From: Sthenelais limicola | Lineage: Eukaryota; Annelida; Polychaeta; Phyllodocida; Sigalionidae | Assembly (NCBI GenBank): GCA_942159475.1 | Contig: OW804097.1 | Coordinates: 59,416,986-59,480,985 of the forward strand | Direction of reading: 5' to 3' | Length of the DNA stretch: 64,000 bases | Shown: positions 11,229 to 23,470 of the stretch, one piece after another | How the letters are laid out: every line of letters starts with the position of its first letter | How positions within the stretch are numbered: the first letter of the stretch is position 1 | Made by a program: the position numbers and the translations under genes | The notes under the pieces: generated by a model | The model's database searches: none | Told to the model about the DNA's origin: nothing | The model's input: only the letters and a program-made list of their open reading frames with translations

Positions 11229-11471
11229 TGGGTATAACAAATAATAGCATTGGATCTGCTCATATACACTACAATTAGACCAGATAGTGTGCGGTACTAG
11301 ACTCCCGCAATATCCAAGAAATTGTGTTGATATTAAGCTTTTTAACGATAAAACACAATATATGACAGAAATTATTTATTTGAATTACTGGGCAATTCAA
11401 ATATAGTAAATAACAGGCCCACCACACAGTGGGTAGTGAACAAAATAAGTATAATGTTTATTCAGTCAGGT

Positions 11472-11550
11472 TCGCTGGTCCAGTGCATGGTAAGGCATTA
11501 GACTTCCAAATGGGAAATGGTGAGATCGAGTCCCAGAGCAGACAACCTTT
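11472..11550 (+). repeat. tRNA-like SINE head or tRNA pseudogene
   Basis: A-box-like GCTGGTCCAGTGCATGG is followed by B-box-like GAGATCGAGTCC at the usual spacing. The anticodon stem does not pair, so it is not a working tRNA. A diverged B-box copy (TTAGATCGAACCC) lies at 11875. Confidence 0.55.
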
Positions 11551-11979
11551 TTAAATTTGTCTCATTTTCGAGTCATTTTATTTTTTTATATATACCACAT
11601 CTGGGGCTTAGATCTGGTTTGGGATACAATGATTCCTCAGACCTGGGTGTTGGGTGGCGGAACTAAGCTTGTGTTTATTTTTGCGGAAATTAGTTTTCAA
11701 ACAGGGCCACGATTCGTCCAGCATGCAGATGCTGAATTTGAGTTGGAACTCATTCTCACCATATAATAATCCAAATTTGAAGTATCTTATGTAAAGTTAC
11801 ATGGATTTTCTGAATCTGAAGAGAAAATTTGCTGACAAACCGACAAACATTGTATATATTTCACAAGGTTGTTAGATCGAACCCAAGCGTGGGCAAGTTT
11901 TTTTTGTCTGTGTTGTCATCTCTGGTCCCGCACTGGAAGCCGTCACGCGCTAATGGTCGCGCCGGCTTGTCTGATTTCT

Positions 11980-12132
11980 TGGTAATTGTCAATACTAGCT
12001 ATATCTGAGCATATTTGATATTGCCTTGATTTAAACAATCTGTTTGGTTATGTTGAACTGTTTTAAACTGCATTCTTCTCTTAAATTTAGGTTATTTGAG
12101 ATGATCTGTGTAGACAAATTGAACATTTTCTC
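11980..12132 (-). repeat. family A, partial
   Basis: CTATATCTGAGCATATTTGA through GGTTATTTGAGATGATCTGT to ACATTTTCTCCC. Confidence 0.75.
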
Positions 12133-12159
12133 CCATTTATACGTTCTGTTAAGCCTTTT

Positions 12160-12860
12160 GTTGAATTGTTTTCTATAGATTTCATACCGACATACAATTC
12201 TCATAACTCCATGCAAATCAAGATTCAAGTCAGCGTCTCCCAATAACCAGGTGCACTGCACACACCCTAACCAATAGGATGTGTGACTGGAGGCGCAACA
12301 TAAGCCACCTCCCTTCTGCCTACTTTTACTTTTTTAAATTCAGGTTATAGCCAAAATCAATAGGTCAGTGAACCGTGTAGGGAGGATCTCTCCACCCCTC
12401 ACCACCCCTCTTCACCTACAGAACCAGCACAACAACAAGATTCGAGATGGCGGCTATTCAAGTCTCTCAAATAGTCCCTCCTAGTAATAGCAGTGCAGTC
12501 GGTTCAACAGACCGAGGCACAATGTACATTGGACCATAGGACCATATCTCGTGCAGTAACCAGGCGGTACTCTTTTGGTGCAATGTTGTCTATAGCTTTT
12601 ATACTGACATACAAGTCCCATAATTCCATACGTATGAAGATTCAATATGGCGGATATGCAAGTCCCCTATTGGACCTTTTTGCCTTTGAAATGATATAAA
12701 AGGATATATCAGAAACAACAGTGCAGTATAAGTAAATATTTCACCCAGATATTAGGTAACTTGATATGTTTTCTACAGATTTTATACTGACATACAAGTC
12801 CCATGTTTCCATGCGAATCAGGATTCAATATGGAGGCTATGCAAGTCCCCTATTAACTAT
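12160..12860 (+). repeat. three partial family G copies and a single 41-bp unit
   Basis: G ends occur at 12160-12250, 12580-12678 and 12760-12858, each with CATACAA(G/T)TC and an AATATGGCGG-like block in the last two. The 12280-12430 stretch matches the flank and founder unit of the minisatellite at 3.7-4.6 kb. Confidence 0.7.
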
Positions 12861-13369
12861 CCTGGGAAACATCTGTAACCGGTCTCTTCCTCCTTTCTCC
12901 CCCTCCTACTTAGCGTTGCAGAGCCAAAAGCCCGAAGCGCAATGTACATTGGTTATAGGGCCATACTTCGTGCAGTCACCGCGCGGTCGTGTATTAAATG
13001 CGTATGTACGTCCTTTCAAGCCTTTTGTTGACGTCATTGCGCATTCTGCCCGATGCAGAGTTATTCTCTTTAGGCCCTCTATTACGTAAATAACCGTGCA
13101 TCACACAGACTACCACATGGTCCAGTCATGTGAATAATTTATTTCCATTTGTCAAGGTTGGCCGGTCTAATGCACGTCCATGCCCTGCCACTGACTCCTC
13201 AACCCACCTAATACCCTCCGTCTCGCTCAACTGCCATCCCATTTGTGGTGGCAGGGGGATGGTATTTTGTTATTTTTGCACTGTCTACCTAACAATCGCC
13301 CCTTTCTTCCTATCTGGAATAATGTCCTACTGTATACGGAAGGTGCATTCATACTACCATTCTCATATA
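12861..13369. other. unassigned DNA
   Basis: GCGCAATGTACATTGG at 12937 resembles 12519, suggesting the flanks of the G copies were duplicated with them. No gene seen. Confidence 0.3.
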
Positions 13370-13622
13370 GGTAAAATCGTCTGAAAATGTACAATTCACA
13401 TTTTTTTCCGAAATCGCTTGAAAATGTACAATTCGCCGTCAGAAACCCTCTCAAATAATTCAAATTTCAGATGAAAATGAATTTCAACATAACAAATTGC
13501 CTGAACCAGCGCAACACCCAATATACTCAGATGTACCTATAGTGGACTAGTGTTTATTATTTCCAACCTAATTAAGCAGAATTTACTAAATGTGTAGAGC
13601 TGCCAAGTGTACATTTTCTAAC
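13370..13622 (+). repeat. family A with duplicated left terminus
   Basis: Two tandem left ends: AAAATCGTCTGAAAATGTAC at 13374 and AAATCGCTTGAAAATGTACA at 13411. Only the second continues to a right end at AAGTGTACATTTTCTAAC. Confidence 0.75.
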
Positions 13623-14316
13623 AAAATACACAGACCTGTAATTGGTGTTTCAGCGTATTAGACTCACCTGTAGGAGAGAGAAAGATAAATTAGGATTAGT
13701 CAAATATGTGTGATGATAATTGCAATACCAAAGATCTATAAATACAAGTTAACTAACGAATTTGTTAAAGAAGCATGCGATATTCTAAGCGACTGAAACC
13801 AACGAGTGATTGGTGATTGGTGATTGGATGTCTATGAAGAAATATATTGAAGCCATTTTCGTCTTCATGGTTCAGGTAAATTTTATTTAAACAAATTCGG
13901 GCTCTTTCTGGCTATATGAAGATGTCCTGTTCGAATTACCCACGAAAGGAACCCCCTAAAGTTCCTGTTGAAAACAACTCCTGAATATTTACCTCGTACC
14001 CTTTCTAGTATTTTTAGTCTATTAATTCTGAATAGGTAAAACGCACCGAGGGGAATATATATGACTGTACACTATGGCATGTACTTTAATATATCTTTTT
14101 TCTATATATACAATTGGTAGGAGACTTCTGACATTGTCATGTCAGAAAATGGAAAGAAAACAGAGGAGTTCAGATCAAATAGAGACAGATTCCTGGGGCT
14201 ACATACAATCTCGATTTATATAGAGTAGGTTAGAGAAATAGGTAAGCGGTGGGGAAACACACACAGGTATGTTCCCAACTTGTATTAAATAAAGTATGTT
14301 TTTTAAAATAGTATTT
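13623..14316. other. unassigned AT-rich DNA
   Basis: No gene or family match. Confidence 0.3.
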
Positions 14317-14356
14317 ACCCAGCGCGTTTCAGCCCTTCGGACCTTCATTGGGGGCA
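14317..14356 (-). ncRNA. degenerate Penelope-type hammerhead-like motif
   Basis: The minus strand reads AATGAAGGTCCGAAGGGCTG AAACGCGCTGGG. A 5-bp hairpin (GGTCC/GGGCT with two G-U pairs) precedes GAAACGCG, as in the ribozyme at 55 kb. The CUGA half of the core is damaged, so it is probably inactive. Confidence 0.45.
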
Positions 14357-14500
14357 ATGGAAGTACATGATGATTAGTTAGAATTAAAGATATGATTAAT
14401 CCAGTGCATACCTGGGTTTATATAATACATGTATCCATAAAGTACTACAATCTTATTGCAAAGTACTCTTAAGAGTTGCATGTAAGAATTAGTTACCAAC

Positions 14501-15964
14501 ATTTCATTTCATTTCATTTCAAGAATTCTTTATTGTTTCGATGACATTACAATAAGGTTATTCAACAATCTAATTAGGCAAATGACTAAGAAGTTCTTCC
14601 GTCAAGTGCCCGAATCTTGAGTTACTTTTGTTTACAGTATCAATATTAACATTATACAACATATACAACAATGGATAAATTATAGATGTAACAATAAATC
14701 TGTATGGTATGGAATGGTAAGATGAATTAACAACTTGTATGAGACATGGAATAGGTGATGAGAGTTATGGAATAAAGATAGCTGCCGATGCTCTTAAAGA
14801 CATTAAGGCATTTATGGTTTTTCTTGTGGCGCATTGGCCTAATAACATTAAGGCATTTAAAGGTTTTTCGTGGCGCATCGGCCTATAATAAAATTAACTT
14901 AACATATATGCCCTCCAGCAATTCAAGTTCCAGATACAACTGTTGGCATAGGGCCATATTATTAGAAATGTTAAGTAACAGATACTATTAACTTTACCAT
15001 CAGGGGCATGTAGTTACATAGTAACATTAATCAATCAATTAATCAAGAGTTGTAACATCTCGATATACAGTCTTAGCATGCAGCTAAGTAGTGGCTTATT
15101 ATTGCAGGTTTAGACTAAGCCAGTCAATAAAACAAGAGTACCATTCATTACATGCGGTCGATAGTAAGGCAGTGACGAAGTTATATGACACTTGAATAAG
15201 AGAGGTCAGGTAACATTAACAATACTCAAGTAATCGAGTCCGATGTGAGTTATCTTTACATAATATTCATTCAAGCGGACAACTACCAAGTACATGTGCA
15301 TTATACAGGTATAAGTGAATATCTTAGGTAAGTATTGAGAATGGTACAGATAATATTTATCATTGCTAACTCGTAGCAAGTGTTAGAAAGTACAAGTAAG
15401 GAGGTGAGATAGAGAGCAGGCGCTCTGGTTCAGGTTGGTTGGTTGGCACGGCCCCCCTATGAGAAAAATTAGCCGCAGGTAATAAGTCATAATAGTTCTA
15501 AATTCTTGAGAGTCGTTAATCACAAGGAACAGTGCAGATAATGGGAGGATAATATAATATAGGGATAATGTAGAAGTCGGCTAAAGTTAAAAGGGGTATA
15601 GGAGTTTTTCTGTGAATTTTTTGAAAACTTGCTTGTCTTCAATTTTGTGAACTTCTACATCTAGGTCATTCCAACTTTTCTGACACTTGTAAATCATTGA
15701 GTTCATTATTTTTGTGGAATTCGTATGCATGACCTTTAAATTTCTCCTACCCTTGGCATGGCTCCTTGTGGATAAGCCTCTGGAATCCAAATTTTCCCTA
15801 TTCTGGGCTAGATAAAAAGAGATGTCTAGCAGATGTCTGTCCCTGCGAATTTGCAGGGGCCAGACATTCAGGGTTTTGTGCTCGGAATCAACATTGTCAA
15901 ATTTAGACTTATCAAAGATAATACGTAAAGCCCTGTTCTGCTGAGATTGGAGTTTTTGAAGCAT
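14501..15964 (-). pseudogene. non-LTR retrotransposon 3' remnant (RT C-terminus, UTR, tail)
   Basis: The open frame at 15964-15587 (125 codons) begins LQKLQSQQNRALRIIFD, the motif seen at the C-terminal end of CR1/Jockey-group reverse transcriptases, and continues to a normal stop. About 1.1 kb of untranslated sequence follows. It ends AACAATAAAGAATTC then a (TGAAA)n tail at 14521-14501. The tail marks the true element 3' end. RT catalytic and endonuclease parts are absent: a 5'-truncated, dead copy. Confidence 0.8.
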
Positions 15965-15974
15965 TGAAGCTAAG

Positions 15975-16215
15975 GGATTATTAAATGATTAATAACCCAC
16001 ATCGAGGGGCTGCTGGTGCACTGTCTGATGCATAATGCACAAACAGTACAACAGCAGGTCCAAAATGGAGATTATTAATCCTTTTAATCAGTCGTAGGTG
16101 GTTATGGCTCCAAGACGTTCAAGGCAGTGATCAAGCACCATAAGGACCAAAAGGCCAGAAATGGAGGTTATTAATCCTATTATTCTCTGCCTAAGGAGGT
16201 TATAGCTCCCGAACC
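15975..16215. repeat. fold-back family E
   Basis: GATTAATAACCCACATCGAG and TGGAGATTATTAATCC flank CTGCTGGTGCACTGT/ACAGTACAACAGCAGG, an inverted pair. A second copy lies at 38235-38410. A partial third arm (GGAGGTTATTAATCCTATTA) follows. Confidence 0.7.
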
Positions 16216-16253
16216 ATTCAAAATACAGACTAAATGATAGGAACATTAAAATA

Positions 16254-17593
16254 CAGTGGAACCCCGCTATTAAGACCACCCTTGAGACTGAAGATGTTTG
16301 GTCACATTAAAGGGGTGGTCGTATTAGAGGGGTTCTAGCGTTGCGGGCGGGGGGGGGGGGGGGTCACCAGGAGTGGGTATTGAAGGGTTATTTAAAGTTG
16401 TTGTAATGGAACTTTTCTAAATTGATGATGATAGAACATGATGTTCTTGACAATATTATTTAGTAGATCAATTTTCCTTTATAAATATCATATAGTTTTA
16501 GGAATTACTAAAGTTTTCATAACTTCTATTCTTTATTATGCACAAAATACTAATTGGTACTTTGTTGTATGTATATCTTTTCAATGATGGTGGATACAGT
16601 AAACAGTTAATATATTGAACAACCCATCTCCGAAACATGTATCGTGAGTGAATAAACAACAACAACAAAACAACAACAACAACAAAACTTTATCTTTCAG
16701 TGTCTTATTGGGTATTGTGTCAATCTTATACCATCCTGAGTTAATATATTCGTTGATTTTGGGAGATCGGAGCTTAGATTTGGGACGTAGTTGGAGGTGA
16801 TATGAGGCAGTATGCATATTAAATATACAAACTGTAAAATGTAATTAAAGGTGAAGTTTTGATTAATTAATTACAAATCAGACTTCATTGAAGTTGGTGG
16901 TTGAACATATTTTCAGTAATGTCTTCTTTGACACAAGTAGGGGAGATATGGGGGAATGTGCAGATCAAATAGACAGTCTGCATTATATAATTAAAGTTGA
17001 AATTAAACTACACCTATCAATTCCAATTTATGAAATACAAAATTCAGAAAAGAAATAAGGCTTTTTAAAATCAAGTCACATACAGATAGGTGTGGATTGT
17101 AGGTAATGTAATCATAATTCTGCAAATGAATTTGGGCAAGTGAAAATAATGTTGGGCAAATAAATCTTGGCTGTGCGAATTCTATTTTACATGAAATCGT
17201 TTGTTTATGAAAGACACAAGCTGTGCGAATCTTCCAAGCCTAATACAAAGGCATGTGTCTGGGGAGAAGTGGTTGTATGGCTTGTCTGACACCTTCACAC
17301 TCGCTGAGTGTAAACACTCACTCACTGACAGCCTAGCTTTTCTGTTGATGGTGATTCATTGGGTGTCACCTCAGGATGGGTCGGACAAAACTGGTCTTAA
17401 TTCAGGGAGTATTTGGCTGTTTGGGACTCGGAAATGATGGTCACAACGTGAGGTCGTCTTTATAAAGAGGTGGTCTCTATAGCTGGTGTTTTCTATACAT
17501 CTAATAGATGGAATTAATTCGGGACTGAGAAAAACTGGTCTTACTAGAGGGTTGGTCTTTGTAGAGGGGCGGTCTTTATGTGAGGTTCCACTG
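16254..17593. mobile_element. pogo/Tigger-like element D, 1,340 bp
   Basis: Left end CAGTGGAACCCCGCTATTAA GACCACC, right end GGTCTTTATGTGAGGTTCCA CTG, an imperfect inverse. TA lies on both sides (16252-16253, 17594-17595). TIRs beginning CAGTGGAACC with a TA duplication are typical of pogo-group elements. Subterminal GGTGGTC/GGTCTT motifs repeat at both ends. No DDE transposase frame is present, so non-autonomous. It contains a 15-base G run at 16347-16361 and (CAA)n at 16658-16685. Confidence 0.8.
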
Positions 17594-17595
17594 TA

Positions 17596-17966
17596 TACTA
17601 TTGTAACTATGCACAGCTCAGGCAGACGAAAGGGTGCCCCTTGTAATCGAGACTTGCGTGATAATCTGCCTCAGTTCTAGGTTCTTAGTATTCATGAAGA
17701 TATCATTTTAAGGAATGTGAAAGGCTATTTATAGTGCAATAGGCATGCAAGAACGCACGGTGCATGTAGAAATACCAGTATTATGAACCCAAGAGTTATT
17801 ACTCGCACGATTTATATATGTAAACTCCTTGTCTTGTATTATATGTTTCCTTCACAAAGTACAATATTGTATTCACAATTATTCAGTTCACTTTGGCAAA
17901 TATGTGAAAATGTAAACTTGTAACATTGATTACAAGGTCAGATTATGGATATCATGATTTTGAGAG
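17596..17966. other. unassigned DNA
   Basis: No supported feature. Confidence 0.3.
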
Positions 17967-18385
17967 GAAACAGAGCGTCAGAGAGAGGGAGAGAGAAATA
18001 GAGAGGTAGACGAGAGAGAGAGAGAAAGAAATAGAAAGAGGTGAGAGGGGGGGAGAGAAATAGCGAGAAATAGAGAGACAGAGAGAGAGGGAAAAGAACG
18101 AGAAATACAGAGAGTAAGGGAGAGAGAGGAATACACACAGAGAGAAATACAGAGAAAGAGCGAGAATTAGATACAGAGAGTAGAGAGGAGGACATAGAGA
18201 CAGTAGATCCAGAGAGAATAGTGAGAAAGAGGAGGAGAGACAAAGGAAGAGAGAAACAAAGAGACAAAAAAAGAGAGAATAGAGGGAGACGGGAGAGAAA
18301 GAGAGAGGAGAAAGCGGGGGATAGACAGACAGAAAGACAGCAATAGATACAGAGAAAATAGAGAGAGAGAGAAGATAGCTAGAAC
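17967..18385 (+). repeat. GA-rich microsatellite (about 420 bp)
   Basis: GAGAGAGA and GACAGAGA units with occasional T. Stop-free minus-strand frames are artefacts. Confidence 0.95.
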
Positions 18386-18625
18386 AAACAAGTACTTATT
18401 GTCCAACCCCGAGGCCACATACGAATTGCTGCTTATTCGGCGCTGCCCATGGAAGAGTAAAAGGGAGCCCTATAAGCAGCGGCGTCCTTTCAAGCCACCT
18501 GATGAAGGCACATGTCCCAGGGGGGAGCTATTCCTAAATGAACTGATCACACCACAAAGAAGCAAGACATTCTTATATGAGGCTGCTTGAGTTCTGCCCC
18601 TGTTGACAGTCTGACAGATGATGAT

Positions 18626-19216
18626 GGTTCAGGCCGTAAGAAAATGTACAATTCGTAGCTTAACATATTTAGTAAATTCTGCTAAATTAGGCTGAAAAAG
18701 GTCAATAGTATACTAGTGTATTTTTGAGTATATTTGGTATTGTGTTGAACCTTATTTCTGTCTTACATTTGGCTTATTTGAGAGGTTTGACAAAGACTTC
18801 TTTGATGTGTTATAGAAGAATGAGTCATTAAAGTCGCAAGATCTCTTTGTAGGAATATCCTTATTTTGGGTTGTTAGTTTTCTGAATATGTGTAGCAAAT
18901 TTCAAGGGTATACTGAATAGATACATCTATGTATTTCAAAGGACATTTTAAGGGGATATATTTCACTCCATAGCTATTGTGATTGTCTGCACAGAAATAT
19001 AGCATTTTTTATTCAAAATATTGCGTTGTACGAATGTTCTTATTTTCGGTGTATCTAGCGCCTTAAGTCGTATGAATACATGTATCAAAGTCAAGACATT
19101 GATTTTAAAAGGTCTCCTCAGTTATGTTGAACTGTACTTTGAACTTGTATTTTTGCTTAAATTTCGATTATTTGAGAGGGTCTCTGAAGGTGAATTGTAC
19201 ATTTTCTGACGACCAT
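18626..19216 (-). repeat. family A enclosing a family B piece
   Basis: The A left part is 18626-18792. A B-like segment (TTTGATGTGTTATAGAAGAA to about 19090) follows. A right-hand A part at 19110-19216 ends GAATTGTACATTTTCTGACG. A second example of B within A is likely, though the A breakpoint overlaps. Confidence 0.65.
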
Positions 19217-20117
19217 ACCCAGATATAAGGCCTTGATTTGGCATGCCTCATTAGCAGATGCGAGACCACAGAGGATTATAGAGACATACATAATCATAAC
19301 TCAATTTATAGTCAAGGACATCTAGGACTCCCGTCGGTAGAAGCTCGCCTGTTTATCGTCTATTTAAGCATGGCGAGCGTCAGTGCAAGATCCTAATTAA
19401 TAGGTATATACTATAATATATATCATATAACTTATTTATTACACATTATGTGGATGGGGACACCCAGACATGTGCAATAAAAGAAAATCCATGTACAGTT
19501 AAATTCATCAATAATTAATATACTTAGATTATAGTATGTAAATTGATCCCAGCAGATACCTTGAAGAACGCTCGACTGTGAGCGAAGAGTATTATGCATT
19601 AAGTTTTGTCATTCATGACATAAAGATCTTTTTTTTTAAGAATACAGGGCAACTAATGAGTTGGTTGTAGAAGCGTGAATATCGCACAATATTCTAAGGG
19701 ACACCAAGAGCTGTTTCATTATATATGTTTAGTGATATAAATAGAAAACATTTTTTGTAATGAAGTTAGATTTTGGCAGTAACTTGGTAAAAAGGATCCG
19801 CATTGGCTGCCACGACTACCACATGTAACTCACTAGTGAAATACGCACTGTACATAGCTCACTCTAGATACGTTAATTGTTCTCAGAGCAATGCGTACAT
19901 GATAAAGACAGATATTTAAAAAAACAATTAAATTTCAAAGTGGACGTTATATCGAACCAATTTAGCAAGCTCTTCCACGCGAATTCTGCAATACTGAGTC
20001 AACAGACAAATTGGTCATGAATGATATTATCATTATTTATTTTCATTGGATCCGACCAATTGTTTAATTGGAAGTGTTAAGGCGTATTAGTAAAGCATCG
20101 TTGGTTTCAGTCAATTA
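19217..20117. other. unassigned AT-rich DNA
   Basis: No gene or family match seen over 900 bp. Confidence 0.3.
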
Positions 20118-20557
20118 TATAGAAAACAGAGAGAAGTTAGAGAAACTGATAGAGGAACAGAGAAAAGAGAGATACACAGAGAGTAGGGAGAGAGAGGGAG
20201 AGAGGGAGAGAGAGGGAGAGAGAGAGAAATTGAAACAGAGAGAAGAGAGGGACACGGGAAAGAGCGATGGATGGAGGTGGGAGAGAGAAGAGAGAGAGAG
20301 AATGAGGGAGAGAGAAGAAAGAGAGGAGAGAGAGAGGGGCAGAGAGAGAATAGAGAGAAAGAGGAAGCGACAGGAGGGAAGGAGGACAGAGAAGAGAGAG
20401 AAAGAGAAAGAAGGAGAGAGGGGAGAGAGGGGAGAGAGAGGAAGAGAGAGGGAGGGAGACACAGAGAGAGAAATTAAGAAGGGGCAGGCAGAGAGAGGAA
20501 GGGAGGGAGAGAGAGGGAAACTGGGGGGAGGAGACAGACACAGCCCTAGACATATAG

Positions 20558-20597
<40 letters not shown>
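20118..20597 (+). repeat. GA-rich microsatellite (about 480 bp)
   Basis: Nearly pure purine; ends in a clean (GA)n of about 15 repeats at 20565-20594. It is the source of a 194-codon Arg/Glu-rich frame and its Ser/Leu-rich mirrors, none of them a gene. Confidence 0.96.
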
Positions 20598-20599
<2 letters not shown>

Positions 20600-21290
20600 T
20601 ATATAGCCCATCGCACAAGTCGTCTGGACTATACCTGTATATATCCAATTAGCGAATTATTGTAAGACTATCCCAATGATACTGGTCGTAGCAGACAGCC
20701 TAATATATATGCATCATGGCAATTAGCAGCAGATAACGATAACATATCCACTGGTACAAATCCCAGCCCATAGAATCAAGCAACGGACATTTCCATTATT
20801 ACACCCCTCTGCTGTAGTTGCCTATACCTTCAGCATTGTATGCACCACCTAGACAAGCAGGTGCATAACATGTAAATTATGCACCTCCAGGTGCATAACG
20901 AAAGTAGCTCCGGCAGCTAAGCCTGATCACCAGAAGTCAAATTGTGTATTAATGGGCCACCGATCGTTCACCTTAATTTCTCTTGAAATAATAAATATAA
21001 AGCTTCAAAATGAAAAGTTCTACCATATAATGACATTAAAAAATGTTATTTTGCTAAATTATATCAATGTAGACCCACCATGAACAAAGATCCTATAGCG
21101 AATCGGGTAGCGAATCGAATACGCCACTTGACTCTGACAGCACCATGTGAGTCAGACAAGGCTCTCTCCGGTTACTTGTCAGTCACTTGCAGCCAAATAA
21201 AAGTTTTTCCAGCTTTCTAGGCCTATAAGAAGTTAATCTAACCTTTCTTGTTCTACCTAGATGTATTAGATTTCAATGTGCATTAATCAA
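20598..21290. other. unassigned DNA
   Basis: A short inverted pair AGCAGGTGCATAAC/ATGCACCTCCAGGTGCATAA lies at 20857-20900. No gene seen. Confidence 0.3.
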
Positions 21291-21294
21291 TACC

Positions 21295-21585
21295 AGAATG
21301 AGTAATATAATATATTTATATAACATAATATTTATCGAAATCTTCAAGGATGTTTTCACCAATACCACAGCTTGTGTAAATGATCTATCGAAACCAAATG
21401 CATGGTAGGACAAATGGAGGTTTGTGGTATGGAAATGTGTATATAACACAGGGATTATTGACATTGAAAGACCGATAAATATTCCATGCTGAACATGACA
21501 TGTTTTCTAGAGAATTTACACTGGCATACAACTCCCATAATTCCGTGTGAATCAAGATGGCGGCTAAGCAAATCCCCTATTCATT
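21295..21585 (+). repeat. family G, left end lost
   Basis: Shares TGACATTGAAAG, ATGACATGTTTTCTAGAGAA and the terminal AAGATGGCGGCTAAGCAAAT CCCCTAT with 53.3 and 61.5 kb. Confidence 0.75.
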
Positions 21586-21589
21586 TTCC

Positions 21590-21860
21590 TCTCCACGGGA
21601 ACTCTTTTTAGGAATGTTTTCATTTTGGAGACGTTTAGTGTTTTTAGTACTATCAGTACATGTACCAAATTTTGAGATTGTATATTCAATGTCACTGCGT
21701 TTCTACGGTCATTCTACGGAAGTATATTTAACTGCTTCACAAGTGATTGTTACAGTCAATATTTCTTCAAACATACAAAGATATGACTGTATTTATTAGA
21801 TGAGCTAAATGTTAATATCGTTGGAATCCACCTAATCCCATTTTCTAAGATATTGTAAGA
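21590..21860 (-). repeat. family B, partial
   Basis: AGGAATGTTTTCATTTTGGA, GAAGTATATTTAACTGCTTC and GTTGGAATCCACCTAATCCC are the B internal blocks read in reverse. Both termini are absent. Confidence 0.7.
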
Positions 21861-22028
21861 TCATTCTAACTAGCTATGTTTTGTAGAGGCAGAATATTAC
21901 GCCGAAAGGAACAGGGATAGATTTAATTAACACAGCCGAAAAGGGAAGCTTCCAGACCGTTCTATTAAGCCAGTAGAGGTCAGAGTTCGTTATTCCTAAG
22001 ACCATACTCCTTCCACAACCTTATAATA

Positions 22029-22450
22029 TGTGATGTGTCGAGGGAAAATGAGCCATAAATCGCCGGAAATGGATTTTGAGATCATCATACTTGAAAAGAT
22101 GAGATCAAGCGGATTCCAATGATGGTAAACATTAGGACATCTAATAAGTACTTCTATACCGGTTGTTATGCATGAAAAAACATGTTAACGGTCTTTCTTA
22201 AGGGTCAATCACTGGTAATGTAGTTAAATATGCTCCTTAGCATAACTTCAGATAGATATAAATATAGAATACACAGTCTTGAAATTTGCTACATGTATTC
22301 ATGCCATTTACAGCACAACATACTCAAAGAATGGAAACATTCTGAACAAGGGTTCTTGTGGGAAAACATTTGAAAAATATGTTTTTTCTGTAACACATCA
22401 CATAATTATGATGCTATCTCAAACCACATGATCCTGTGACACATCACATA
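22029..22450 (+). mobile_element. family B MITE plus an extra B end
   Basis: 22029-22403 is complete (TGTGATGTGTCGAGGGAAAA to TTTTTTCTGTAACACATCACA). A second terminus (TGTGACACATCACATA) sits at 22434-22450. Confidence 0.82.
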
Positions 22451-22913
22451 TGCTAGTTGGCCATTATAATAATGGTACAGCCTACAGTAAGGTGATTCAT
22501 ATATGATGATGGCTCAGCATCGATGGCAAAACGAGGAGAAGTTATTTCTTGATTGCCTTCTAGGGAGGCGTGGGAGTGCGCACCGTCTTTTGGAACACAT
22601 TTGAGCAGATCAGAGCAAACCGAGTTACTCTGAGGATTCCTTTGATTCGGTTTCTCCAGCTGTGTCCTGCCTGGAGCGGTACGGTCGGCATGGCAGTCTT
22701 CCAAGCATAGCTATACTCTAATATCGCCCATCTCTCTCTCTGATATTGTCTACATAATATTGCATAATATTTCTGTAATTGTGGTCGCATGAATTTGTAT
22801 ATTCTGTGGTATGTATTTTAAGAGGCAACGCCCGATATCATCCTTGAAGGATAGAGCGATTTTCTGAAATGTATTATATATGATAAAGCCTAATGAAATA
22901 TAAAAAAATATGA
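22451..22913. other. unassigned DNA
   Basis: No supported gene. The short minus-strand frames here have no recognised motif. Confidence 0.3.
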
Positions 22914-23152
22914 GGGTCAGATCGTCAGAAAATGTACCATCAGAAGCTCTACATATTCAATCAATTCTGCCAATCTGCCAAACTGTCAAAACGTGGTATG
23001 CATGAGTATATATTTGGTATTGTGTTTTCAATACAAACAATCTGTTTGGTTATATTGAACTGTATTTTGAACCTCATTTCTGTGTTAGATTTAGGTTATT
23101 TGAGAGGATTTATGAAGGTGAATTGTACTGAATCATCTGACGACTTCACCCA
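22914..23152 (-). mobile_element. family A MITE, full length
   Basis: GGGTCAGATCGTCAGAAAAT to CTGACGACTTCACCC, with an extra TGAATCAT-like insertion just inside the right TIR. Confidence 0.85.
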
Positions 23153-23350
23153 CGATTTATTATTTTTAATAGATTTATTTCTCTATAACCATCCGTTGAA
23201 CAGTTACAAATGTCTTTAGTGGAAAGGGTCACAGCTTCTATGTCATACACCGGTCTTCGAGACATACACCGGAACCTTCCATACAAAACTTCATAGCATC
23301 TCACTGCTAGGCCTATTCCAGCTCTTAGAGTTTAAAATACACATATTATT

Positions 23351-23470
23351 GGGTGAAGTCGTCAGAAAATGTACTACTAGTCTTCACCAATCCTCTCCAA
23401 TAACACTATTGTGACTAATTTAAGACAATAAATAGGTTCAATTAAATTACAGTTCAACATAACAGTAATG
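23351..23470 (+). repeat. family A, left half
   Basis: GGGTGAAGTCGTCAGAAAAT to ACAGTTCAACATAACAG. Confidence 0.8.

Noticed and set aside
11472..11550. Functional tRNA gene
   Set aside because: A- and B-box-like strings present but anticodon and acceptor stems do not pair.
20068..20652. 194-codon Arg/Glu-rich frame and its Ser/Leu-rich mirrors
   Set aside because: Produced by a GA microsatellite that lacks stop codons on both strands.
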